This document shows, one piece after another, positions 22,820 through 29,485 of a stretch of DNA of 29,485 nt (the stretch's first letter is position 1; every line of letters begins with the position of its first letter). The notes under the pieces are model-generated. The model made no database searches. It saw nothing but the letters and a program-made list of their open reading frames with translations, and had not been told where the DNA came from. The stretch covers positions 1 to 29,485 of the forward strand of contig JBKPPO010000245.1 in assembly GCA_046733635.1 (NCBI GenBank). The letters run 5' to 3'. The DNA comes from CADEED01 sp046733635 (GTDB taxonomy: Bacteria > Pseudomonadota > Gammaproteobacteria > Steroidobacterales > Steroidobacteraceae). A program made the translations under genes and the position numbers.

Positions 22820-24088
22820 ATGCGGCTCCTCTACATCTTCCTCGCCTATCTGATCGCGCCGCTGTGGATAGGCGCGCTGGCGCTGCGCGGCTTCCGCGAC
22901 AAGACGCATTGGCGCGGATTCTCACAGCGCTTCGGCCTCGGCGAATCCGTGAAGGGCGGGCGCAGCATCTGGGTGCATGCCGTGTCCGTGGGCGAGGTTC
23001 AGGCCGCGGTGCCGCTCGTCGAAGCATTGCTGCGGCAGTTCCCGGAAATCCCGCTGGTCCTCACTACCGTGACTCCGACGGGGCGCGCGCGCGCCGAAGC
23101 GATCTTCAAGCAGCGCGTGGATGTCCGTTACGTGCCCATCGACTGGCCGGGCTCCGTGCGCCGCTTCTTCCAGCGCGTGCAGCCGCGCGTCGCGATCATC
23201 CTCGAGACCGAGATCTGGCCGAACCTCTATCACCGGTGCGGCCGGCTGGGAATTCCGCTCGTGCTGGCGAGCGCGCGCATCTCGCCGCGTTCGGTGAAGA
23301 GTTACCGGCGGCTCGTGGGCCTGTTCCGCGAGACGCTGTCGCACGGCATCTTCATCGCGGCGCAGAGCGAGCAGGATGCCGAACGTTTCCGTTCCATCGG
23401 CGCCAGCGCCGAGCGCACGCACGTGGTGGGCAACATCAAGTTCGACTTCGGCTATCCACCGGACATGGAACACCGCGGCCACGAGCTGCGGCAGATGCTG
23501 GGCGCGCACCGCCCCGTGTGGGTCGCGGGCAGCACGCACGAGAAGGAGGAGGAACTGCTGCTGGCCGCGCACAGGCGTATCCGCGAGCGATATACCAATG
23601 CCTTGCTGGTGCTCGTGCCGCGGCATCCGCCGCGGTTCGGCGACGTGGCCACGCTGCTCAAGGAGCAGGGCCTGCGCTTCGTGCGCCGGACCAGCGCCGT
23701 GCCGGTGACCGCGGACACGGAGGTCTATCTTCTCGACACGCTGGGCGAGTTGCCGCCGTTCTACGCGGCCGGCGATGTCGCGTTCGTGGGCGGAAGTCTC
23801 GGCATCCAGCACGTGGGCGGCCACAACCTGCTCGAACCCGCGGCGCTGAGCCTGCCGATCGTCGCGGGGCCGGTGAACTACAACGCCGCGGATATCGCGC
23901 GACTGCTCGTCGAGCGCGGCGCCGTGCGCATCGTGCACGACGCGCCGGAACTCGCGCTCGTCGTGGGTGACCTGTTCGCCCGTCCCGCGGATCGGGCGAC
24001 GATGGGCGCCGCGGGGCGCAAGGCGGTGGACGACAATCGCGGCGCCGTCGGACGGCTCATGGCGTTCCTGGAACCGCTGCTTCCCTGA
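22820..24088 (+). CDS. waaA: Kdo transferase (3-deoxy-D-manno-octulosonic acid transferase)
   Basis: This 422-residue inner-membrane-associated GT30 enzyme transfers Kdo from CMP-Kdo to lipid IVA. An N-terminal membrane anchor covers about residues 4-22. Diagnostic features are IWVHAVSVGEVQAA (50-63, catalytic-base Glu59), LTTVTPTGRARA, ILETEIWPN, ASARISPRSVKSYRR, VAGSTHEKEEE, LVPRHPPRF and VGGSLGIQHVGGHNLLEPAAL near the C-terminus. Length is typical. A frame that stays open far upstream is antisense and out-of-frame noise. It is the second gene after kdkA. Presence of a Kdo kinase next door suggests this transferase adds a single Kdo, as in Haemophilus; that is inference. It is convergent with tolC across a perfect hairpin. 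Confidence 0.95.
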   Translation: MRLLYIFLAYLIAPLWIGALALRGFRDKTHWRGFSQRFGLGESVKGGRSIWVHAVSVGEVQAAVPLVEALLRQFPEIPLVLTTVTPTGRARAEAIFKQRVDVRYVPIDWPGSVRRFFQRVQPRVAIILETEIWPNLYHRCGRLGIPLVLASARISPRSVKSYRRLVGLFRETLSHGIFIAAQSEQDAERFRSIGASAERTHVVGNIKFDFGYPPDMEHRGHELRQMLGAHRPVWVAGSTHEKEEELLLAAHRRIRERYTNALLVLVPRHPPRFGDVATLLKEQGLRFVRRTSAVPVTADTEVYLLDTLGELPPFYAAGDVAFVGGSLGIQHVGGHNLLEPAALSLPIVAGPVNYNAADIARLLVERGAVRIVHDAPELALVVGDLFARPADRATMGAAGRKAVDDNRGAVGRLMAFLEPLLP

Positions 24089-24097
24089 CGCACGAAC

Positions 24098-24133
24098 GAC
24101 GAGGCCCGCGCCGTCGCCGGCGCGGGCCTCGTC
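24098..24133. terminator. Perfect 15-base stem hairpin between convergent waaA and tolC
   Basis: GACGAGGCCCGCGCC and GGCGCGGGCCTCGTC are perfect inverse complements around a GTCGCC loop. The hairpin starts ten bases after the waaA stop and ends 17 bases before the tolC stop. It is very GC-rich with no T-run on either side, so it is a strong bidirectional RNA structure and a likely terminator or 3'-end protector rather than a textbook intrinsic terminator. Confidence 0.75.
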
Positions 24134-24150
24134 GATCGGCTATCTACTGC

Positions 24151-25629
24151 CTACTGCGCGGGCGGCGTGTTCGGCTGCACCGTCGGCGGGTTGGCCGGCG
24201 GCGGCGGGGTTTCCAGCCACGCGTTCACTTCTTCCAGCGCCTTGCGGTCGAGGATGCCCGCCGACTGCTTGAGTCGCAGCACGTTGAGCACGTAGTCGTA
24301 CTTGCTGCGCGAGAACGCCGTCTGCGCCTGCACCAGCTGCTGGCGCGCGGCGAGCACGTCCACCGCGGTGCGCGTGCCCACGTCGTAGCCCGCTTCCGTG
24401 GCGCGCAGCGCCGTGGCCGACGACTCCAGAGCCTGCTTGAGCGCCTGTACGCGCGAGATCTCGGAGACCACGCCCAGGTAGGCATCGCGCGAGGTGCGTT
24501 CGGTCTCGCGCGACACGCGCTCGAGCCGCTGCTTCGCGGCCTGCCACTGGTAGGACGCCTGACGCACACGCGACTGCGTGCCGCCGCTCGCCCAGATGGG
24601 CACGGTGACCTGCAGCGAGATGGACTTGTCCGTATCGCTTTCGCTCAGCGTGGGCGCGCTGCCGCCATCGAAACGGCCGGGCACGGGGCTGAATTCTTCG
24701 ATGTCGTCGCTTTCGCTGTGCGAACGGCCCACCACCAGGTCCACGACGGGCAGGTGCCCGCCGAAGTTCTGCCGGACGTTGTCTCGCGCCACATCGGCTC
24801 CGAGGCGCGTGGAGGCGAGGCCGGGGTTCTGCTCCATCGAAGCCTCGACCCATTTCTGCGGATCGGCCGGTTCGGGCACGGCCAGCGGCATGGTGGCGCG
24901 GGGCGTGGCGAGCACGGCGTACTGCAGGTCCGTGATCTCACGGAGCAGTTCCTGCGCGGTCGCGAGTTGCCGTTTGGCGGCGATGAGATCGGCAGCCGCC
25001 GTGTCACGGGCCGCGCGTGCTTCCTGCACGTCGGTGATGGCGATGAGGCCCACTTCGAAACGCTTGTCTGCCTGCTCGAGCTGACGGGAGATGGCGTCGA
25101 CCGACGCCTGCTGTGCCTGCACGTTGTCCTGCGCGGCGAGCACGTCGAAGTACCGGGTGGCCACACGCACCGCGAGGTCCTGCTGCGCCACTTCGTAGTC
25201 GGCGTCGGCCTGCGCGGCGATCTTGCTGGCGGTGCGCAGGTTCACGAGGCGTTGCCAGTTGAACACGGTCTGGCGGAGCTGAACGCCCCAGCTCTCGCTA
25301 TCCGGCTCGAACGAACGGCTGCCCGCGAACTGCTGCAGGATCAGGCGACGCTGACCCTCGGGCGCCGGGTCCGTCGGATCCTCGATGAGCTGCGACCCCG
25401 TGTCGGAACGCGAGCCTTCCTGACGGCCTTTCGTGAACGTGCCGCCGATCTGCGGCAGGTAATCCGCCCAGGCCTGCGGACGCGCTTCTCGCGTGGCCTT
25501 GCGGGTGAACTCGGCTTCGCGGACCAGCGGATCATTGACCACGGCCTGGTCGAAGATGGTCAGCAGGTCTTCACTGGCGGCGGTTGCGGAAATGAGGCAG
25601 CCCATCCCCAGGGCGACTAAACGGCGCAT
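24151..25629 (-). CDS. tolC: TolC-family outer membrane efflux protein
   Basis: This 492-residue protein has a signal peptide (1-19, ending TAAS) and the TolC-type tandem-repeat architecture: EDLLTIFDQAVVNDPLVREAEF at the start, strand regions SWGVQLRQTVFNWQRLVNLRTA and SISLQVTVPIWASGGTQSRVRQA, and long periplasmic coiled coils rich in Ala/Gln (about 150-230 and 355-455). The Pro-rich tail (ETPPPPANPPTVQPNTPPAQ) is extra. It should trimerise into the outer-membrane exit duct for tripartite efflux pumps and type I secretion. A GAGGA ribosome-binding site is about nine bases upstream. It lies downstream of rhodanese and methyltransferase-like genes on the same strand, an arrangement I recall from other Gammaproteobacteria. 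Confidence 0.92.
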   Translation of the reverse strand: MRRLVALGMGCLISATAASEDLLTIFDQAVVNDPLVREAEFTRKATREARPQAWADYLPQIGGTFTKGRQEGSRSDTGSQLIEDPTDPAPEGQRRLILQQFAGSRSFEPDSESWGVQLRQTVFNWQRLVNLRTASKIAAQADADYEVAQQDLAVRVATRYFDVLAAQDNVQAQQASVDAISRQLEQADKRFEVGLIAITDVQEARAARDTAAADLIAAKRQLATAQELLREITDLQYAVLATPRATMPLAVPEPADPQKWVEASMEQNPGLASTRLGADVARDNVRQNFGGHLPVVDLVVGRSHSESDDIEEFSPVPGRFDGGSAPTLSESDTDKSISLQVTVPIWASGGTQSRVRQASYQWQAAKQRLERVSRETERTSRDAYLGVVSEISRVQALKQALESSATALRATEAGYDVGTRTAVDVLAARQQLVQAQTAFSRSKYDYVLNVLRLKQSAGILDRKALEEVNAWLETPPPPANPPTVQPNTPPAQ

Positions 25630-25659
25630 TAATAAGAGTCCTCTTTAGTGTTGTAGTTC

Positions 25660-25665
25660 ACTATA
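25660..25665 (-). promoter_or_regulatory. Possible -10 box for tolC
   Basis: On the minus strand, TATAGT sits about 30 bases before the tolC ATG within an AT-richer patch of the 87-base gap after the rhodanese gene. A TTGCCA lies upstream at 19 bases spacing, longer than ideal. It would give tolC its own promoter in addition to read-through from the upstream genes. Evidence is weak. Confidence 0.25.
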
Positions 25666-25716
25666 TCACCGGGGGCGGGGCCCATGGCAATGGCTCAATT
25701 GAAAACGTTAGACGAG

Positions 25717-26037
25717 TCAGTAGTGCGGAACGGTTGCATCGATCTCTTCACTCCAGGCGGCGATGCCGCCCGTGAGATTCGCAACCTTCGTGAATCCCTG
25801 GCTTGCCAGAAAATGCGCTACCCGCATCGACCGGCCCCCCGCATGGCACATGATTATCGTCTCGGCGTCCGGTGAAAGCTCGGACACCCGGGCCGGAATC
25901 TGGCTCATGGGCACGTGTAGGACGTTCGGAATGCTCGCAAGTTGCAGTTCCCACTCTTCCCGGACGTCGATGACCAGCGGGTTCTCGCCGCGATCCCGCC
26001 GCGCCTTGAGCTCGGATACCGAAATCTCGTTCACCAT
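25717..26037 (-). CDS. Single-domain rhodanese-like sulfurtransferase
   Basis: This 106-residue cytoplasmic protein is one rhodanese domain. LVIDVREEWELQLASIPNVLHVPMSQI (21-47) is the family N-terminal block; the active-site loop IMCHAGGRSMRVA has catalytic Cys64 and Arg69 in a six-residue loop typical of sulfurtransferases; GFTKVANLTGGIAAWSEEID closes the domain. It could carry persulfide sulfur. It is three bases after the methyltransferase-like gene stop, so the two are co-transcribed, and 87 bases before tolC. Confidence 0.92.
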   Translation of the reverse strand: MVNEISVSELKARRDRGENPLVIDVREEWELQLASIPNVLHVPMSQIPARVSELSPDAETIIMCHAGGRSMRVAHFLASQGFTKVANLTGGIAAWSEEIDATVPHY

Positions 26038-26040
26038 GGT

Positions 26041-26691
26041 TCAGAACTGGAACGGCTCGGGGCGCGGGGCGTTGTCCAGCGCATCGATGGCGGTCTCGAA
26101 CAAACCGTCGCTGCTCCAGGCGTTCTCGGCGGTGCGAGTGACCAGCATGGCCTCCTGCGGTTCCGAGGCTCCGACGACGACGAAAAGTTTGCCACTCACG
26201 GCCAACGCGCGAGCGAAGCGATCGTCGTACAGGGGGAGGGCTCCACATACCGCAATGAGCGCATAGTCCTTTCCGAGGTCCAAGTGGAAAGTGTCACCCG
26301 TGACCACCTCCACCTGGCCGAAGCCGGCGCGCTTGAGATTCACGCGGCTGGCCGCCGCGAGATCCGCATCGCTTTCGATCGCGCGCACGCTGGCGCCCAT
26401 GGCCGAGAGACAGGCCGGCACGTAACCCGTGCCGCTACCTACGACCAGCGCACGCATCCCCGGAGCCGCGGCGAGAGCCTGAAGGATCCTTCCCACAATC
26501 TTGGGCGGGAGCATGTGCTGGCCGGCGCGCAGTGGGATCTCCGCGTCCGCGAATGCGAGGTCGGCAAACTTCTCGGGCACGAAGAACTCGCGCGGCGTGC
26601 GACGCATGGCGTCGAGCACGCGTTCGTCGAACACGTCCCACGCGCGGATCTGCTGCGTGATCATCTGGACGCGCGCGAACTCGGTCTGCAT
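26041..26691 (-). CDS. Protein-L-isoaspartate O-methyltransferase-like protein (tolC-linked type)
   Basis: This 216-residue protein of the PCMT family has an SAM-binding Rossmann fold. The start ATG at 26691 follows AAGGAG with six bases of spacing. It contains QMITQQIRAWDV (9-20), RTPREFFVPEKFADLAFAD, and motif I VVGSGTGYVP (83-92), then IESDADLA as the acidic loop. Where canonical isoaspartyl methyltransferases have a TISxP segment contacting substrate, this one reads GQHMLPPKIVGRIL (57-70). So the SAM fold is clear but repair of isoaspartate is uncertain. This subtype is the one adjacent to rhodanese and tolC rather than to surE. It is the first gene of the minus-strand operon and is divergent from the GGDEF-EAL gene over 224 bases in which I see no certain promoter. 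Confidence 0.82.
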   Translation of the reverse strand: MQTEFARVQMITQQIRAWDVFDERVLDAMRRTPREFFVPEKFADLAFADAEIPLRAGQHMLPPKIVGRILQALAAAPGMRALVVGSGTGYVPACLSAMGASVRAIESDADLAAASRVNLKRAGFGQVEVVTGDTFHLDLGKDYALIAVCGALPLYDDRFARALAVSGKLFVVVGASEPQEAMLVTRTAENAWSSDGLFETAIDALDNAPRPEPFQF

Positions 26692-26915
26692 GTGTAACTC
26701 CTTCAATTGGATGCTACTTATTCTGCCCGATTCCGCTACACGAAAGGGCTTCGTTTCGGCGCGGAACTGGTCAACACATCGCTTATCTTTATGGTTAATG
26801 TCGAATCAGGCGTAGGCAACGCTCGGCTATTCTGCCGCCGGAGCAAGGATGCTTCGCAACAGACGATGCACTAATAACTACAACGCCAAGATAAAGCGAA
26901 GGGCTACGGTTCGGG

Positions 26916-29291
26916 ATGTCGATTCTAGGGCTGATCTGCGTGCTGCTCGCTCTCGTCGCGACGCTGTTCATCGTGTTGTGGCTGTTCCAGCGACGCGATC
27001 TGCGCGCGATTTCCGAGCTGTCGCTCACCGTGCAGCGCGCGGTGAGTGGTGAGCGGCTGCCGCAGCGCATCGACGTCGACGATGCGCAGACGCAGCTCGA
27101 CGTCCGGGCGCTCGGCGTCTCGGTGAATCAGCTCTTGCTGCGCGCCTCGCGCACCAGCGGACGCGAGCGTTCGGGTCCCAGACTGTTCACCGAACTCGGC
27201 GAGCGCATCCACGAAGCGGTGCTCGTGCATCGCGACGTCATCCTCTATGCGAACTCGCAGTTCGCGACGTTCATCGGCGCGGATCGCGTCAATCTCATCG
27301 ATCGCAAACTCTCGCACCTCGTCGCCCCCGAGTACGCGGAGCTCGTCGACGAGAACCTGCGTCGGCGGCTCGCGGGCGCGCATGGCGCCGACCGCTTCGA
27401 AGTCGAGTTCGTCGGCCTGCAGGGCCAGGTGAGCCTGCTCGAGCTAACTACCGCGCCCATCGACTTCGAGGGCGCGCCCGCGCTGCTGGTCACGGGCGTC
27501 GAGGTGATCCCGACGAAGAAGCTTCGCGCGCTGGCGAGCGGCCAGATCGAGGAGAAGGACGCGAGCAAGCGCGCCGCCCTGGTCGCCCCTCCGCTGCCGC
27601 CGCCGCCACCCGCGCCGCCGCCGCTGCAGGTGTATGCCATGCAGTCGCTCGGCGAGGCCATCGTCACCACGGATGTCGATGGTCATCTCGTGTACCTCAA
27701 TCCGGCCGCCGAGAAGCTCTTGGGAGTCGACCAGGCGCGCGTGCTCGGCAAGCCGCTGGAAGACGTCGTGGCCCTGGTCGATCAGAACGATCGCAAGCTG
27801 CTGTACGAGCCCGTGCGCGAAGCCGTCAACGGTGCGCCGGGATCGCATGCACTGAGCCGCCGCGCAGTGCTCGTGGGCAAGTCGTCGGGCGAGGAGCGCG
27901 CCATCGAACTGGCTGCGTCGCCGCTGCGTGACGATGCCGGCGACCTCGCTGGCGCGGTGATCCTGCTGCACGACGTGACCGAATTGCGCGGCCTGCACCG
28001 GCAGATGTCCTACCAGGCGACGCACGACGCGCTCACCGGTCTCGTCAACCGCCGGGAATTCGAACGCCGTCTCCACGAGGCGGTCGAGGTGGCGCAACGT
28101 GGCGAAGCCACACACATGTTGTGTTACCTGGATCTCGACCGCTTCAAGATCGTCAACGACACCAGCGGCCATCTCGCGGGCGATTCCATGCTGCGCGAGG
28201 TCGCGAAGCTCCTGCGTGAAGCCGTGCGTGACAGCGACACCGTCGCGCGGCTCGGGGGTGATGAGTTCGGCATGCTGCTCGTGGGTTGCCCGCTCGACAA
28301 GGCGCGTCAGATTTCCGACGACGTGTGCCGCTCCATCGCCGGGTACCGGTTCGTATGGCACGACCGTGTGTTCAACATCGGCGTCTCCATCGGTCTCATC
28401 GAAATCGGCCGCGAGGCGGGATCCGTCGAGCAATTGCTCGCCGCCGCGGACTCCGCCTGCTACGTCGCCAAGAAGGAGGGCGCGGGCCGCGTGTCCGTGT
28501 ATTCGTCGCGTGACGAAGCCCTGGCGCGCAGCACGGGCGAGATCCAGTGGCTGCAGCGGCTGCAGGTGGCGATCAAGGAAGAACGCTTCACGCTGTACTA
28601 CCAGCCCATCGTCGCGGCCTACGGCAGCGACAACGACGGTCCGTCGATGGAAGTGCTGTTGCGCATGCTCGACGAGAACGGCGATGAGATTCCGCCCGGC
28701 GACTTCGTCGCCGCGGCCGAGCGTTACCGGCTCATGGCCTCGGTGGATCGCTGGGTGGTGCACACCACGCTCGGCGCGCTGGCGCGCAACGCGTTCCAGC
28801 TCGCGCGCGATCGCAGCGTCGCCATCAACATCTCGGCGCAGACGCTGAGTGATCCGTTGTTCCTCGAATTCGTCGTGGAGACACTGGATCAAACCGGCGT
28901 GCCGGCCGACCAGGTCTGCTTCGAGATCGCCGAAAGCGCGGTCATCGGTAACATCGACCAGGCACGCCGTTTCGTCGGCGTGCTGCACGGCATGGGCTGC
29001 AAGTTCACGATCGACGATTTCGGGTCCGGCGTGGGCTCGTTCTCGAGCCTCAAGTCGCTGCCGCTCGATTACCTGAAGCTCGACGGGTCGTTCATGCGCA
29101 ATCTCGCGCGCGATTCGGTGAGCCAGACCATGGTCACCGCCATGATCAAGCTCGCGCGCACGCTCAATTTCAAGATCATCGCGGAGCAGGTGGAAGACAG
29201 CGCCGCACTCGACGCCGCCCGGAAGATGGGTGTGGACTACGTACAAGGGTTCGCGATCGCCCGGCCGGCCAAGCTGGCCCTCGCGGCCTGA
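26916..29291 (+). CDS. Membrane-anchored PAS-GGDEF-EAL cyclic-di-GMP enzyme
   Basis: This 791-residue protein begins with one membrane helix (about 3-25). Next come a PAS-like domain (about 90-195, from RIHEAVLVHRDVILYANSQF), a proline-rich linker (PPLPPPPPAPPP, about 224-236), a second PAS domain (about 240-355, with VYLNPAAEKLLGV and ILLHDVTELR), a GGDEF domain (about 365-520) and an EAL domain (about 535-790). The active site RLGGDEFGMLL (GGDEF 447-451) is intact, with an RxxD inhibitory site (438-441) at the correct spacing. The EAL signature reads EVLLR (Glu579), and the remaining residues look present: INIS, FEIAES, TIDDFGSGVGS, YLKLDGSF, AEQVED and VQGFAIARP. Both synthesis and hydrolysis of cyclic-di-GMP are therefore possible. 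The signal sensed is unknown. The ribosome-binding site is a modest CGGG. Confidence 0.93.
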   Translation: MSILGLICVLLALVATLFIVLWLFQRRDLRAISELSLTVQRAVSGERLPQRIDVDDAQTQLDVRALGVSVNQLLLRASRTSGRERSGPRLFTELGERIHEAVLVHRDVILYANSQFATFIGADRVNLIDRKLSHLVAPEYAELVDENLRRRLAGAHGADRFEVEFVGLQGQVSLLELTTAPIDFEGAPALLVTGVEVIPTKKLRALASGQIEEKDASKRAALVAPPLPPPPPAPPPLQVYAMQSLGEAIVTTDVDGHLVYLNPAAEKLLGVDQARVLGKPLEDVVALVDQNDRKLLYEPVREAVNGAPGSHALSRRAVLVGKSSGEERAIELAASPLRDDAGDLAGAVILLHDVTELRGLHRQMSYQATHDALTGLVNRREFERRLHEAVEVAQRGEATHMLCYLDLDRFKIVNDTSGHLAGDSMLREVAKLLREAVRDSDTVARLGGDEFGMLLVGCPLDKARQISDDVCRSIAGYRFVWHDRVFNIGVSIGLIEIGREAGSVEQLLAAADSACYVAKKEGAGRVSVYSSRDEALARSTGEIQWLQRLQVAIKEERFTLYYQPIVAAYGSDNDGPSMEVLLRMLDENGDEIPPGDFVAAAERYRLMASVDRWVVHTTLGALARNAFQLARDRSVAINISAQTLSDPLFLEFVVETLDQTGVPADQVCFEIAESAVIGNIDQARRFVGVLHGMGCKFTIDDFGSGVGSFSSLKSLPLDYLKLDGSFMRNLARDSVSQTMVTAMIKLARTLNFKIIAEQVEDSAALDAARKMGVDYVQGFAIARPAKLALAA

Positions 29292-29308
29292 CATTCATCG
29301 GGGAAGAC

Positions 29309-29485
29309 ATGACGATCGCTCTCAACGAAAGCTCCGCGCCTTGCAGGTTCCGCGGGCAACATCCGACCGGAATCCGTCCCGCATCGCGGCTGCCAGTGGT
29401 GTCGGGCGTGGTGAGGTTCCGCGCCGGCGCCTGGTGCGCCGCCACGCGCCGCGGCCTGCGGGCGAGCAGCCGACCGCGCCTGCGC
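29309..29485 (+). CDS. Possible partial coding frame at right edge, unrecognised
   Basis: An ATG at 29309 is preceded by GGGGAAGAC, a good ribosome-binding site, 17 bases after the GGDEF-EAL stop, and stays open to the window end (59 codons). The encoded segment (MTIALNESSAPCRF onward) is Arg/Ala-rich, has no recognisable domain, and its third-position GC is only moderately above that of the alternative frame. It may be the N-terminus of the next gene or chance. The end of the window prevents a decision. Confidence 0.35.
   Translation, partial: MTIALNESSAPCRFRGQHPTGIRPASRLPVVSGVVRFRAGAWCAATRRGLRASSRPRLR

Noticed and set aside
26780..26898. Imperfect inverted words CGCTTATCTT and AAGATAAAGCG in the region upstream of the GGDEF-EAL gene
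   Set aside because: Short, with one extra base and about 100 bases apart; likely chance in an AT-richer intergenic region.
27444..29294. A 616-codon open frame antisense to the GGDEF-EAL gene
   Set aside because: Its translation has no recognisable domain and is rich in Arg, His and Asp as expected from the opposite strand of a high-GC gene; the sense frame is a full, motif-complete protein.
1..29485. CRISPR array, tRNA, rRNA, insertion sequence, prophage or toxin-antitoxin module
   Set aside because: No regularly spaced repeats, cloverleaf-like sequence, transposase or integrase, and no small paired genes of that kind were seen.

Overview
The window reads as a high-GC (about 65% by eye) chromosomal segment of a Gammaproteobacterium. 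The marker set is glnE, kdkA, waaA, a TolC-family gene with an adjacent isoaspartyl-methyltransferase-like gene, and Tat-exported sugar-handling enzymes. A plant- or algal-polysaccharide degrader from the Steroidobacteraceae/Nevskiales/Xanthomonadales neighbourhood is my inference from gene content, not a database match. There is no tRNA, rRNA, CRISPR array, prophage or complete insertion sequence. Coding density is very high and no gene-free stretch exceeds 300 bases.

Region 1 (1-10.4 kb) is a carbohydrate-utilisation locus. It holds the start of an exported TolB-like protein, a Tat-exported sugar-phosphate-isomerase-like TIM barrel, a minus-strand operon (JmjC/cupin-like protein, then a DUF4861 protein, then a GH105-type unsaturated uronyl hydrolase), two tandem paralogous sialate-O-acetylesterase-family esterases, and a Tat-exported Gfo/Idh/MocA oxidoreductase. 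Deacetylation, hydrolysis of unsaturated uronides and periplasmic oxidation or isomerisation of sugars fit attack on an acetylated uronic-acid polysaccharide such as rhamnogalacturonan. A LacI-type operator-like sequence lies in front of the isomerase gene.

Region 2 (10.4-16.1 kb) has a LysE-type exporter coupled to an AlkC-type DNA glycosylase with a C-terminal Ig-like domain. Facing them is a minus-strand run of a lipoprotein, an Anbu-type proteasome homologue, an exported aspartyl protease with two DTG lobes, and a second JmjC/cupin-like paralogue.

Region 3 (16.1-26.7 kb) is envelope and housekeeping: glnE, a small CHCC zinc-finger protein, a Tat-exported M24 peptidase, DUF6165, a GT9 heptosyltransferase-like enzyme, kdkA and waaA for LPS inner core, then (convergent) TolC, rhodanese and an isoaspartyl-methyltransferase-like gene. 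Region 4 is a membrane-anchored PAS-GGDEF-EAL protein and an unrecognised partial frame at the right edge.

Three copies of a palindromic repeat (core ATGGGGTCAGACCCCAT followed by TTCCAGGAA) each begin exactly at a stop codon. Two of them, inverted, bracket the M24 peptidase gene, which looks like an inserted cassette between the zinc-finger gene and the LPS genes. A second unexplained signal is recurrence of CTATCTAC and AACTAC words, often at the cost of rare codons. I found no clearly new defence or mobile system. The best candidates for undescribed biology are the DUF4861/JmjC genes of the polysaccharide operon, the Anbu/retropepsin run, and the stop-codon repeats.
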